A stretch of 64,000 bases of DNA, from positions 306,385 through 370,384 of the forward strand of contig NZ_BCQJ01000003.1 of assembly GCF_001544375.1 (NCBI RefSeq), given 5' to 3'. A program made the position numbers and the translations under genes. Shown here piece by piece: positions 34,425 to 42,972 of this stretch. A model generated the notes under the pieces. The model was not told the DNA's origin and made no database searches. It saw only the letters and a list, made by a program, of their open reading frames with translations. This DNA comes from Enterococcus canis NBRC 100695. Its GTDB lineage: Bacteria; Bacillota; Bacilli; Lactobacillales; Enterococcaceae. Within the stretch, counting starts at the first letter, position 1. Every line of letters starts with the position of its first letter.

Positions 34425-36782
34425 TTATTTAAATTTCACGATGGTCGCACCATTACCGCCTTGATTGGCTGGCGCAAACTCAAAGCTAGCAACACTGCGA
34501 TGATTTTTCAAATAGTCTGTAATACCTTGCCGCAGTGCTCCGGTTCCCTTACCATGCACGATGGTCACTTGTGGGTAGCCAGCTAGTAAAGCCGCATCCA
34601 AATATTGATCGACTTCTTTCAAGGCCTCCTCATAGCGTTTGCCGCGCAAATCGAGCTGTGTTTCTACATGACTGGCCGAAGTCGAACGGACCGCTGTTAC
34701 CCGTTGTTTCGGTTCTGGCGCTGGACTAACCGGCGTCATATCGTCCTCTGAAACCGTCATTTTCAAAATACCTAGCTGCACTTGCCAATCGTTGCCCACT
34801 TTTTTCAATAGGGTCCCTCGTTGACCATAAGTTTCCACGATTACTTCGTCGCCGGCTTTTAATTTCTTTTGTTCCTTCGCTTTACGTAACACTTTATTTT
34901 TTTGGAGATGTTCCTCTTGCTTCAAACCAGACAAGCGTGTCTTAGCTTCAATCAATTCATGCTCTTTGACTCCGCCATATTGTCCCGCTTGCTGCATCTT
35001 GCGAATATCGGCAATAATCTGTTCGGCTTGTTCTTCTGCCTGTTTCACCAATTCATTGGCCTTTTGACGGGCTTTAGCCAGCTCTTTTTCCCGCTCTTCA
35101 TAAAAGGCCGCATAAGCCGTACTCAACTCTTGATGTAAGGTTTCAGCCTCTGCGACATGATGTCGAACTTCCAAATACTCCGTTTCCGCAGCTTTACGAC
35201 GGTTTTCCAAATCTGCAATCATTTCATTCAAATCTTGGCTTTCGCCGTCCATGATCTGTTTGGCGCTCTCAATAATATCCGGTGCCAAACCTAAACGTTT
35301 AGAAATTTCAAAGGCATTACTACGCCCCGGAACCCCAATCAATAATCGATACGTTGGTCGTAAGGTATCGACATCAAATTCCATACTGGCGTTGATCGTC
35401 CCGGGGCGGTTATAGCCGTAGACCTTTAACTCTGGATAGTGGGTAGTCGCCATTACATAGGCACTTTTCGCACCTAAAGCATCTAAAATGGAGATGGCCA
35501 ACGCGGCCCCTTCTTGCGGGTCAGTCCCCGCCCCAAGTTCATCAAATAGTACCAGACTGCGTTCATCTACCCGGTCCAAGACTTGTACAATATTCGTCAT
35601 ATGAGAAGAGAAGGTACTGAGGGATTGTTCAATGGACTGCTCATCGCCAATATCAGCAAAAATTTCATGGAAGATGCCCATTTGGCTGTCTTCCCCCGCA
35701 GGAATAGGTAAACCTGCCTGACCCATCAACTGTAACAAGCCGAGCGTTTTTAATGTGATGGTCTTCCCACCGGTATTCGGTCCGGTAATAACCACCGCTT
35801 GATAGTCTTTGCCAATCATAATATCGTTTGCGACTACTTGATCAGGATCAATCAAGGGATGCCGCGCTTGTTTAAAGACTACTTGATTTTCGGAACTGAT
35901 AGCAGGGACGATACCCTTGATTTCACTACCATAACGCGCCTTCGCTTGAATCAGGTCCAAACGGCCAATGACATAAGCATTTTGCAAAATCTCTTGGCGA
36001 TAAGGCACCAGCTCAGCCGACAATTCCGCTAAAATTCGTTCGATTTCTTGACGCTCAGCAATTTGTTGCTGCCGCAGACGGTTATTTAGCTCCACAATTT
36101 GTTTGGGCTCAATAAACAAGGTTTGACCGGAAGCACTTTGGTCGTGAACGACACCACCAAAAACGCCGCGATATTCTTGCTTAACTGGAATCACGTAACG
36201 TTCGTTGCGCATCGTCACAATGGCATCACTTAAATAGCGGGCATTTTTCCCGCGAACGATCCCATCTAATTGTTCCCGGACATTTTGTTCACTACGACGG
36301 ATTTGATTACGGATGCCCTTTAATTCTGGCGAGGCTTCGTCTGTCACGCGGCCATCCTCATCAATCGCCGTGCGCAACCGTCGATTTAATTCCGGCAATG
36401 CCACCAATTTTTCTTGCCAGTCATATAAACGAATGAACTCGATTTCCTTTTCGTGCATTTCTGCAAAGAAATCGACTAATTCCTTCGTTGTTTGTAAAAC
36501 ACGGCTGACTTGCGCCAACTCGATACCATTAAGATTGGCACCAATCTCAATTCGCTTCATGTGGGGGCGAATATTTTCCAACTTAGGCACTGGAATTCCA
36601 CCACGCAGCCGCTGGACTTTCAAGCCATCTTCGGATTCGTCCAAGCGTTCTTGGATTTTACTTTGATCTGTTAAAGGCTCCAAGTGCAAGACTTCTTCTT
36701 GTCCTTGCGCTGTCACCAAATATTGTCCTAATTGCTGTTTGACTTGGTCAAAAGCTAAGGTTCTTAAAATTCGTTCGTTCAT
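34425..36782 (-). CDS. mutS2: MutS2 family endonuclease/recombination suppressor with Smr domain
   Basis: The product is 785 residues. It has the MutS core and clamp region, the ATPase with Walker A ITGPNTGGKT and Walker B VLFDELGAGTDPQEG, a long coiled coil (about 510-620), a KOW-like segment and a C-terminal Smr domain (LDLRGKRYEEAL, IVHGKGTGALRQG). MutS2 proteins lack the mismatch-reading domain and act on recombination intermediates or collided ribosomes. It follows zapA and cvpA, the usual Firmicute order. Confidence 0.96.
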   Translation of the reverse strand: MNERILRTLAFDQVKQQLGQYLVTAQGQEEVLHLEPLTDQSKIQERLDESEDGLKVQRLRGGIPVPKLENIRPHMKRIEIGANLNGIELAQVSRVLQTTKELVDFFAEMHEKEIEFIRLYDWQEKLVALPELNRRLRTAIDEDGRVTDEASPELKGIRNQIRRSEQNVREQLDGIVRGKNARYLSDAIVTMRNERYVIPVKQEYRGVFGGVVHDQSASGQTLFIEPKQIVELNNRLRQQQIAERQEIERILAELSAELVPYRQEILQNAYVIGRLDLIQAKARYGSEIKGIVPAISSENQVVFKQARHPLIDPDQVVANDIMIGKDYQAVVITGPNTGGKTITLKTLGLLQLMGQAGLPIPAGEDSQMGIFHEIFADIGDEQSIEQSLSTFSSHMTNIVQVLDRVDERSLVLFDELGAGTDPQEGAALAISILDALGAKSAYVMATTHYPELKVYGYNRPGTINASMEFDVDTLRPTYRLLIGVPGRSNAFEISKRLGLAPDIIESAKQIMDGESQDLNEMIADLENRRKAAETEYLEVRHHVAEAETLHQELSTAYAAFYEEREKELAKARQKANELVKQAEEQAEQIIADIRKMQQAGQYGGVKEHELIEAKTRLSGLKQEEHLQKNKVLRKAKEQKKLKAGDEVIVETYGQRGTLLKKVGNDWQVQLGILKMTVSEDDMTPVSPAPEPKQRVTAVRSTSASHVETQLDLRGKRYEEALKEVDQYLDAALLAGYPQVTIVHGKGTGALRQGITDYLKNHRSVASFEFAPANQGGNGATIVKFK

Positions 36783-36798
36783 ATTTTCACTCCTTTAC

Positions 36799-36836
36799 AA
36801 AAAAGAAACCAGGTAGCAGCATGCTGTCCTGGCTAA
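36799..36836 (-). terminator. Hairpin with T run between cvpA and mutS2
   Basis: CCAGG-CAGC ... GCTG-CCTGG followed by TTTCTTTTTT on the minus strand, covering the cvpA stop codon. It may terminate part of the zapA-cvpA transcript before mutS2. Confidence 0.6.
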
Positions 36837-37378
36837 ATCATTTGCTCGATCCACATATGGTAAATATCTTTCGTAAAGATCGGGGTATGTTCGACAATAA
36901 AGCGTGCCAAGCCACTTTGTGCAAATTGGTGTTGAATCATATCCATCGGAATCAGCGACAAGATACTCAGCAACAGGAACAAGCCAATATAAACCACGGC
37001 AAAGCTTAAAATACCACCGGCTAAACCATTCATCTGCTTTAGAATCGGCATATACATCAGTCCCCGTACCAAAATCCCTACAAAGCGCGTCAGCAGCCAG
37101 CCAATAAATAAAATCAGCAGAAAAGCGACAGCCGCGTAAAAAGCTTGGTCCAACTCCAGGGTAATCGTCTGATCAAAAAAGACCAGCTTTGTATCTGGTG
37201 TGGCAGAAGGATACGGTACATATAACTCTAATTTAGGTGCTAAGTCTAAATAAAAGGTCTTGGCTGCCAAGTAAGACAGCAGATACCCGCCTGTATAGAC
37301 TAATTGTAAGGCTAAGCCACGGCGAACACCGGAATAAAATCCTACCACTAAAACTAAAATGATCAGGATAGTCAGCAT
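36833..37378 (-). CDS. CvpA family membrane protein
   Basis: The product is 181 residues with four membrane helices (about 1-30, 65-95, 98-125 and 110-150 with some overlap uncertain) and the CvpA-like pattern GFYSGVRRGLALQL and GLAGGILSFAVVYIGLF. CvpA was first linked to colicin V production, later to envelope stress; its precise role is unclear. Located between zapA and mutS2. Confidence 0.85.
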   Translation of the reverse strand: MLTILIILVLVVGFYSGVRRGLALQLVYTGGYLLSYLAAKTFYLDLAPKLELYVPYPSATPDTKLVFFDQTITLELDQAFYAAVAFLLILFIGWLLTRFVGILVRGLMYMPILKQMNGLAGGILSFAVVYIGLFLLLSILSLIPMDMIQHQFAQSGLARFIVEHTPIFTKDIYHMWIEQMI

Positions 37379-37391
37379 ATTGAAACCTCTC

Positions 37392-37826
37392 TTAACTATT
37401 CGCTTTTTGTTGGATCTGACGTTTGCGATTTTCGTTTAATATTTGTTGGGCTTCCACGTGGTTATGAATCTCACGGTCATCCCCGTTCTCTTTTAAGACT
37501 TGCCGAGCTTCCTGCTCGATTGCTTCGATGCGTTTCACCCGATTTTCCAGCTCTACTAACCGCACCGCTTGTTTCTTATATTCTGCTTCTTCTTTTTCTA
37601 AGCGCAAAACTTGTTCTTGTTTTTTCAACTGGTCAGACAAGGCATTTACCGCCAGCAAAATAGCCGCATCTTCATCTGAGGTTTGTGGCGACATTTTTTT
37701 GATCTCTGTCAATTGTTCATTGACCAGTTTAGTCACCATGTCCATATGATGCTTGCTTTCATTTCCAATAATCGTATACGTATGATTAGCGATCACGGCT
37801 TTGTATCGTTTTCGTTCTTGAGCCAT
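37392..37826 (-). CDS. zapA: Cell division protein ZapA
   Basis: The product is 144 residues. The N-terminal ZapA domain (KRYKAVIANHTYTIIGNES ... MDMVTKLVNEQL, about 5-60) is followed by an unusually long charged coiled coil. ZapA cross-links FtsZ filaments at the division ring. The ATG at 37826 is chosen (MAQERKRYKAV) because GGAGGGGA lies in front; a frame extending to 37892 is unsupported. Length is greater than the 85-100 residues common for ZapA because of the tail. Confidence 0.88.
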   Translation of the reverse strand: MAQERKRYKAVIANHTYTIIGNESKHHMDMVTKLVNEQLTEIKKMSPQTSDEDAAILLAVNALSDQLKKQEQVLRLEKEEAEYKKQAVRLVELENRVKRIEAIEQEARQVLKENGDDREIHNHVEAQQILNENRKRQIQQKANS

Positions 37827-37905
37827 TTCGATCGTCCCCTCCTGTAGTCCGTTAACGCTCATTTTACCACGAAATTCTCCGTCTTGTCGCAAAAAAGCGC
37901 GAAAA

Positions 37906-37945
37906 AAGACTTTCTTATTATAAAATAAAGTCTTCTGATTGGAAA
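37906..37945 (-). promoter_or_regulatory. zapA-cvpA-mutS2 promoter flanked by an inverted repeat
   Basis: Minus-strand TTTCCA (37940-37945), 17 bp, TATAAT (37917-37922). Eight-base arms AAGACTTT (37906-37913) and AAAGTCTT (37927-37934) flank the -10. The repeat may be an operator, or a hairpin terminator-like structure because T follows on the minus strand. Confidence 0.5.
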
Positions 37946-38017
37946 GCCCCCTGTTTTCTCTCCCATTTCTTTATGCTAGACTGAGACACACAACCAATTT
38001 AGAAAAGAGGATGTTTC

Positions 38018-38938
38018 ATGAGTCAAGCCGTTATTACGGTCACCCCCGCCGTCATTGAAAAAATGAAGACTACCTATCAAGCCCATCTTGCCCCCAAAGC
38101 TCCGCCTTATAGTATCTTTAGCGCCAAAAAAAACGGCGTGACGATTACGGCTTATCGTTCAGGCAAAGTCATGTTCCAAGGTGGTAACGCCGAAGCCGAG
38201 GCCGCTAAATGGGCCACAGTCCCTGCCAGTAGCGGCAAGGCTGTCTCTAAAACCAAAACAGCTGGACTGCCGGCCGGCTTTGCTGGCTGGTCCGTTATCG
38301 GCAGTGATGAGGTAGGCAATGGCAGCTATTTTGGCCCGTTGACCGTTTGCGCTGCCTTTGCTGACCGCGAGCACTTAGCCTATTTGAAAGAATTAGGCGT
38401 GCGGGATTCAAAAGAATTGACCGATCCGCAAATCCGCATTTTAGCTGAAAAAATCAAGCAAGCCATTCCTTATCAATTACTGGTGGTAGCGCCGGAAAAA
38501 TACAACCAGATTCAACCACAATACAATGCGGTGCGCATGAAGGTCGCTCTGCACAACCAAGCAATTCGGTTGTTACTACAAAAAATTGCACCCCAAACAC
38601 CCGATGCAATCTTAATTGACCAGTTCACCCCAGAAGCGAATTATCGTAAATATTTACGACAAGAAGCGCAACCAGTCACGCAAAATCTCTATTTTACAAC
38701 CAAGGGCGAACAGTATCATTTGGCAGTGGCGGCCGCATCCATTGTTAGCCGGGCAGCTTTTCTTGATTGGCTCGATGAAGCCTCCAAAGAATTAGGACTA
38801 ACCGTTCCTTCTGGCGCCGGCAGTAAATCCGATCAAGTCGCTGCTGTCGTCTTAAAAAAAGGTGGTCTGCCGCTCCTTAGCCAATACGTGAAGCTGCATT
38901 TTGCTAATACCGAAAAAGCCCAAAAGTTAGTCCGCTAA
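38018..38938 (+). CDS. rnhC: Ribonuclease HIII
   Basis: The product is 306 residues: an N-terminal TBP-like substrate-binding domain (about 1-75) and the RNase H fold with the catalytic pair in GSDEVGNGSYFGPL (Asp97, Glu98), VRDSKELTD and LIDQF. It cleaves RNA in RNA-DNA hybrids. It is divergent from zapA, as in many Firmicutes. GAGGATG lies just before the ATG. Confidence 0.95.
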   Translation: MSQAVITVTPAVIEKMKTTYQAHLAPKAPPYSIFSAKKNGVTITAYRSGKVMFQGGNAEAEAAKWATVPASSGKAVSKTKTAGLPAGFAGWSVIGSDEVGNGSYFGPLTVCAAFADREHLAYLKELGVRDSKELTDPQIRILAEKIKQAIPYQLLVVAPEKYNQIQPQYNAVRMKVALHNQAIRLLLQKIAPQTPDAILIDQFTPEANYRKYLRQEAQPVTQNLYFTTKGEQYHLAVAAASIVSRAAFLDWLDEASKELGLTVPSGAGSKSDQVAAVVLKKGGLPLLSQYVKLHFANTEKAQKLVR

Positions 38939-38941
38939 CAA

Positions 38942-38970
38942 AGAGAGCTTGCCGTTACGGCAAGCTCTCA
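38942..38970. terminator. Hairpin between rnhC and the small DGPTSI gene
   Basis: GAGAGCTTGCCGTTACGGCAAGCTCTC forms a perfect stem. The flanking T runs are weak on both sides, so it may act as a modest bidirectional terminator. Confidence 0.65.
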
Positions 38971-38975
38971 GACTA

Positions 38976-39131
38976 CTATTTCTTTTTTCGTCTTACCACT
39001 ATGAAGGCTACTGTTAAGACGATTGCCAAACAGACTACCGCCACTACTGGTACTAAATAACTTGATGTGGCTACCCAAATACTTGTTGGACCATCACTTT
39101 GACCAATAATATCAGTACTAGCTTTTTCCAT
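38976..39131 (-). CDS. Small membrane protein with DGPTSI motif (51 aa)
   Basis: The frame encodes 51 residues beginning MEKASTDIIGQSDGPTSIWV, then one hydrophobic helix (about 25-46) and a basic end RRKKK. GAGGT stands nine bases before the ATG and a promoter (TTTTCA, 17 bp, TATACT with extended TG) lies at 39219-39247. From memory, IIGxxDGPTSI closely resembles the IIGGADGPTAIF signature of the beta subunit of Na+-translocating decarboxylases, but nothing else of that subunit is present. Predicted topology is N-out/C-in by the positive-inside rule. Function unknown; I expect other Firmicute small proteins with this motif. Confidence 0.72.
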   Translation of the reverse strand: MEKASTDIIGQSDGPTSIWVATSSYLVPVVAVVCLAIVLTVAFIVVRRKKK

Positions 39132-39218
39132 CACAATTTACCTCTGTTATAAGTTTTAGTTTAGATACACTTTTCATTATGTAGAAAATACCTTTTTCGT
39201 AAGTCTTAACTATAAGTC

Positions 39219-39247
39219 AGTATAGCAGACAATCCCAGTCGTGAAAA
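39219..39247 (-). promoter_or_regulatory. Promoter of the DGPTSI small gene
   Basis: Minus-strand TTTTCA (39242-39247), 17 bp, TATACT (39219-39224) with TGC in front (extended -10). The predicted leader is about 80 nt. Confidence 0.5.
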
Positions 39248-39333
39248 CGGCCGTTACAATCTAATAACTTGTTGTTCCTACGGGCTCTCTTGGCTATTGC
39301 TAATATTTTTCACCTGTAAGGCTTAGATATGGC

Positions 39334-39362
39334 TTGCATGAACGCCGTTTGAGTGCTAGAAT
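39334..39362 (+). promoter_or_regulatory. Promoter of tRNA-Lys
   Basis: TTGCAT (39334-39339), 17 bp, TAGAAT (39357-39362) with an extended TGC, ending 14 bp before the mature tRNA. Confidence 0.65.
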
Positions 39363-39376
39363 ACTTTTTGTGGTAT

Positions 39377-39449
<73 letters not shown>

Positions 39450-39454
39450 TTGGG

Positions 39455-39532
39455 TGCCAAACCCACGTCATCGGTGCGTTCTTGGCTACTTCGGTAGTTT
39501 CGAAAAGAACGTACGCGGTGGCATTTTTTTTG
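39455..39532 (+). terminator. Terminator after tRNA-Lys
   Basis: A long imperfect stem with inner pairing GCGTTCTT/AAGAACG and outer TGCCA/TGGCA, followed by TTTTTTTT. Confidence 0.6.
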
Positions 39533-39580
39533 TTTATGGTACGCATTTTTTAAAATATAGGTTTCACAAATAAATAGCAA

Positions 39581-39612
39581 AAAACGATCACCGTAACGGT
39601 GATCGTTTTTTT
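39581..39612 (-). terminator. Terminator of the feo operon
   Basis: AACGATCACCGT/ACGGTGATCGTT perfect stem with A and T runs on the two sides, directly after the small FeoB-associated gene. Confidence 0.9.
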
Positions 39613-39742
39613 ATTTATGTTGTTCTGTTTTTACCGGGCAGCTAGTATGGCAGTCTTCACAACTTTTACCGCCTTTGACCCGGCGATAAATAATCAGACC
39701 GGCACTGCCGAAAATCACAATACTCAGTAAAATTGTTGCCAT
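39611..39742 (-). CDS. FeoB-associated Cys-rich membrane protein (43 aa)
   Basis: A 43-residue protein: one N-terminal membrane helix (MATILLSIVIFGSAGLIIY) followed by a Cys-rich tail with CEDCHTSC. It lies four bases downstream of feoB and matches the FeoB-associated Cys-rich family, thought to act with FeoB in Fe2+ uptake. Feo partner, orientation and length all agree. Confidence 0.85.
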   Translation of the reverse strand: MATILLSIVIFGSAGLIIYRRVKGGKSCEDCHTSCPVKTEQHK

Positions 39743-39746
39743 AGGA

Positions 39747-41882
39747 CTACCCTCTTTCTAAAATGACGATTGGTTTCTCCGTCTGTTTTGGTTTACGTAC
39801 TAACAAATAAAGCAAAGCTATCACTAACACGCCGGCTAATCCGGTCATGATATTCACCTGTCCGCCTTCCAATAAATGGCCGAATTGATAAAAAACAAAA
39901 CTTACGAGATAAGCCAGACCGCATTGATAGCTGACTGCCCCGACTGTCCAACGCCAATCGCCCATTTCTCGGTGAATAGCGCCGATAGCTGCAAAACATG
40001 GGGCACAGAGTAAGTTGAAAACTAAAAATGAATAGGCAGCTGCTGGCGTAAAGGCGGCTTGCAACGGTGCCCATATCTCAGCACCATTTTCAGAAACCTC
40101 TGCCAGGCCACTAAAGAGGATGCCAAATGTACCTAAGACATTTTCTTTGGCTACCAAGCCAGTAATCGTTGCGACGGTTCCCTGCCAGTTGCCCCAACCA
40201 ATTGGTGCGAAAATTGGTGCTACTACTCGGCCAAGACTAGCTAAAATGCTGTGGTCTTCACTGACTGATTGCAAAGTGAAATTGTAACTAGACAAGAACC
40301 AAATCAAGATGCTAGACACAAAAATAATGGTGCCCGCTTTTTTCACGAAGGCGGCCGAACGATCCCACATATGGCGCACGACACTACGTAGCTGCGGCAT
40401 ATGATAATTAGGCAACTCCATAATAAAGGGTGCTGGATCTCCGCTGAATAAGCGGGTCTTCTTCAGGACGATTCCCGATAAAACAATGGCCAGCATACCA
40501 ATTAGATAGGCAGAAGGCGCCACCCAGCTACTATGCGGGAAAAAGGCCCCCGCAATCAGCGCAATGATGGGGATTTTCGCTGAACAAGGCATAAAGGTCG
40601 TAATCATAATCGTCATCCGGCGATCTTTTTCATTTTCTATCGTGCGGCTAGCCATGACGCCAGGTACACCACAACCAGTAGCAATCAACATAGGAATAAA
40701 GGATTTACCTGATAAGCCGAATTTACGGAAAAGGCGGTCCATGACAAATGCCACCCGGGCCATATAACCACAATCCTCCAAAAAACCTAAACAAAGGAAC
40801 AGGACGGCAATCTGTGGTAGAAAGCCTAGCACGGCCCCTACACCTCCAATGATTCCATCTAAAATCAATGACTGCATCCAAGGTGCTACCTCCCAGGCTG
40901 CCAGCCAACCACTGACGTTTTCTGGTACGATACGTCCAAATAGCTCATCATTGATCCAATCAGTCCCCATGGTACCGACTGTTTGAATTGATAAATAGTA
41001 GATGCCCCACATCACCAAGGCAAAAATCGGCAAAGCCAGCCAGCGATTCGTCACGATGCGGTCGATTTTGTCACTTTGCGTAAATTGAATATCATCTTTC
41101 ATGGAGCAAAGGGTTGTTAATTTAGTAATAAAATCATAGCGTTCGTTGATCAAAATAGTTTCACTATCATCGCCAAAAATCTTTTCCGTGATTTTGATGA
41201 CATCTTCGATTTCTTTTTTCTGAATAGAACTCAGATTTAAGCCCTCAGCCGCTTTGGGATCTCGTTCAAATAATTTCACACTGTACCAGCGACTTTGGGC
41301 AGATAAAACACTATTACCTAAAATGTCGCTGATTTCAGCTAAGGCCGCTTCGAGACGGTCATCATAAGAAGGATAACTGGCTTGCGGCGGAAATTCATTG
41401 GCTGCTTTAACAGCCGCTTTCACTGCCTCTTGCATCCCGCTTCCCTTTAAGGCACTCGCCTCAACCACGGGAATCCCTAACCCGTAACTTAATTTTTCAC
41501 GATTGATCTGCTGACCATTCTTTTTCACCAAGTCCATCATGTTTAACATCAAGACCACCGGCGTACCCGTTTCCATCAATTGGGTTGTTAAATAGAGGTT
41601 ACGCTCCAAATTGGTCGCATCCACGACATCTAAAATCACATTGGGACGCCCCTGTAATAAGTAATCCCGGGCCACCACTTCTTCTGGCGTATAAGGTGAC
41701 AACGAATAAATACCAGGTAAATCTTGAATCAAGATGTCTTTATTTTGTTTATACATGCCTTCCTTGCGTTCCACCGTCACGCCGGGCCAATTTCCCACAC
41801 GTTGACTGGCGCCCGTCAAGGCGTTGAATGCACTGGTTTTTCCGCTGTTGGGATTTCCCACTAAAGTAATGACTTCTTTCAT
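39747..41882 (-). CDS. feoB: Ferrous iron transporter FeoB
   Basis: The product is 711 residues: an N-terminal G domain (GNPNSGKTSAFNAL, DLPGIYSLSPYTPEE, LNMMD), a helical GDI-like region and a membrane domain with two GATE segments (GCGVPGVMASRTIENEKDRR region and the C-terminal NLLCAPCFAAIGAI). It imports Fe2+. It overlaps feoA by four bases. Confidence 0.97.
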   Translation of the reverse strand: MKEVITLVGNPNSGKTSAFNALTGASQRVGNWPGVTVERKEGMYKQNKDILIQDLPGIYSLSPYTPEEVVARDYLLQGRPNVILDVVDATNLERNLYLTTQLMETGTPVVLMLNMMDLVKKNGQQINREKLSYGLGIPVVEASALKGSGMQEAVKAAVKAANEFPPQASYPSYDDRLEAALAEISDILGNSVLSAQSRWYSVKLFERDPKAAEGLNLSSIQKKEIEDVIKITEKIFGDDSETILINERYDFITKLTTLCSMKDDIQFTQSDKIDRIVTNRWLALPIFALVMWGIYYLSIQTVGTMGTDWINDELFGRIVPENVSGWLAAWEVAPWMQSLILDGIIGGVGAVLGFLPQIAVLFLCLGFLEDCGYMARVAFVMDRLFRKFGLSGKSFIPMLIATGCGVPGVMASRTIENEKDRRMTIMITTFMPCSAKIPIIALIAGAFFPHSSWVAPSAYLIGMLAIVLSGIVLKKTRLFSGDPAPFIMELPNYHMPQLRSVVRHMWDRSAAFVKKAGTIIFVSSILIWFLSSYNFTLQSVSEDHSILASLGRVVAPIFAPIGWGNWQGTVATITGLVAKENVLGTFGILFSGLAEVSENGAEIWAPLQAAFTPAAAYSFLVFNLLCAPCFAAIGAIHREMGDWRWTVGAVSYQCGLAYLVSFVFYQFGHLLEGGQVNIMTGLAGVLVIALLYLLVRKPKQTEKPIVILERG

Positions 41883-42352
41883 TCCTGCTCCTCCTTGGCA
41901 ACTAGAACCAACTGGGCTTCTGACTTCCGCAACGATAACTCATAGCCTCGTAAGGTGATTTCAATCGGATCCCCTAAAGGGGCCGCTTTACGCAAATGCA
42001 GCGTCACGCCACGAGTTAGTCCCATATCCATTAAGCGTCGTTTTACCACCCCTTGTCCGTGGATGCTGACTACTGTAGCCGACTCACCCACTGCCAACTG
42101 ATCCAGTGACAACCAATTTTTTTCGGCAACTGCCGGCTCTGCTACGAAAATATTTTGAAGCATTTCTGGATCTATTGCCAAGCGACTACGATGCAACAAA
42201 ATGATGGCATGTTTTCCTGACTGCGCGACTAAAGCAATTTTGGCTCCAGGAACTAAGCCTAGATTATGTAAATGTTTGAGCACATCTTCTGAAACGTGCA
42301 ATTCTTTTATTTCAACGACCTTACCGATTTTTGCTTCCTTTAAAGAAAACAT
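41879..42352 (-). CDS. feoA: Tandem-domain FeoA protein
   Basis: The product is 157 residues, about twice the usual 75-80. Two SH3-like FeoA domains are visible in tandem: the first (about 1-75) with LHNLGLVPGAKIALV and the second (about 82-157) with RRLMDMGLTRGVTLHLRKAAPLGDP. FeoA supports FeoB function. The ATG at 42352 follows GAGGTGG; a longer frame to 42382 is not supported. It is the first gene of the feo operon. Confidence 0.92.
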   Translation of the reverse strand: MFSLKEAKIGKVVEIKELHVSEDVLKHLHNLGLVPGAKIALVAQSGKHAIILLHRSRLAIDPEMLQNIFVAEPAVAEKNWLSLDQLAVGESATVVSIHGQGVVKRRLMDMGLTRGVTLHLRKAAPLGDPIEITLRGYELSLRKSEAQLVLVAKEEQE

Positions 42353-42409
42353 CTTTCCACCTCGTTTGTGAAAAAAGTTCAACGATCTTCAAAAAAAGAG
42401 AACTGATAT

Positions 42410-42456
42410 TGAGAATCGTTTTCATTAAGAATACGAGGGACGCGCTCAAAAGTCAA
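42410..42456 (-). promoter_or_regulatory. feo promoter with Fur-like box
   Basis: Minus-strand TTGACT (42451-42456), 17 bp, TATTCT (42428-42433). TGAGAATCGTTTTCA (42410-42424), immediately downstream, matches the 7-1-7 Fur consensus TGATAATNATTATCA at 11 of 14 fixed positions. A bound Fur would cover the start point. The whole 321-bp gap between feoA and nrdH is accounted for by this region and the nrd control region. Confidence 0.75.
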
Positions 42457-42560
42457 TATAAGCGAAAAAAATCTCATGAAAAAAAACTTTTTTTGACCAC
42501 TTTTTACTTGACACGTATGCCAAAGTAGCATGGGATAAGTTTTCATATCTGTTTCAAAAA

Positions 42561-42607
42561 ACACAAAACTTAGTGTGTTATAACAACCGCAACACAATAT
42601 ATGGTGT
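42561..42607 (+). promoter_or_regulatory. Pair of NrdR boxes
   Basis: ACACAAAACTTAGTGT (42561-42576) and ACACAATATATGGTGT (42592-42607) match the NrdR consensus ACACWATATATWGTGT. Their start-to-start distance is 31 bp, three helical turns, the usual arrangement. They lie just upstream of the nrdHEF -35. Confidence 0.88.
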
Positions 42608-42614
42608 TTCTTGA

Positions 42615-42642
42615 TTGACTTTTTTCTCAATACCCTTATACT
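42615..42642 (+). promoter_or_regulatory. nrdHEF promoter
   Basis: TTGACT (42615-42620), 16 bp, TATACT (42637-42642), eight bases downstream of the second NrdR box. Confidence 0.65.
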
Positions 42643-42673
42643 AAAACTTGTAGATTACAAGGAGGTCATGAAG

Positions 42674-42907
42674 ATGAAACAGGTTATTATTTACTCTAAA
42701 AATAATTGTATGCAATGTAAAATGGTGAAACGCTATTTGACTGAAAATCATATTCCTTTTGAAGAAATTAACATTGACGAACAACCCGAAGCCGTTGCTT
42801 CATTAAAAGCCCAAGGGTTCCGCAGCGTGCCGGTTATCACCTCAGCGGAAAAAGAATTAACGATCGTTGGTTTCCGACCAGATCAATTGAAACAACTCGC
42901 TAGTTAA
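42674..42907 (+). CDS. nrdH: Glutaredoxin-like protein NrdH
   Basis: The product is 77 residues with a thioredoxin fold, redox motif CMQC (in SKNNCMQCKMVKRYL), cis-Pro in RSVPVI and C-terminal GFRPDQL, the NrdH signature. It donates electrons to the class Ib reductase. The second of two in-frame ATG codons (42674) is used because GGAGG is eight bases away; the first, at 42668, is only two bases from it. Confidence 0.93.
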   Translation: MKQVIIYSKNNCMQCKMVKRYLTENHIPFEEINIDEQPEAVASLKAQGFRSVPVITSAEKELTIVGFRPDQLKQLAS

Positions 42908-42911
42908 GGTT

Positions 42912-42945
42912 TCAGGCTGTTTTCCTTGAAGACAGCCTGTCCTTT
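42912..42945 (+). terminator. Intra-operon hairpin between nrdH and nrdE
   Basis: CAGGCTGT/ACAGCCTG (42912-42919, 42931-42938) followed by TCCTTTT. It may attenuate readthrough or stabilise the nrdH end, giving more NrdH than NrdEF. Confidence 0.5.
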
Positions 42946-42972
42946 TAAGATAAAAAAGGAGTAGTGACGAGT

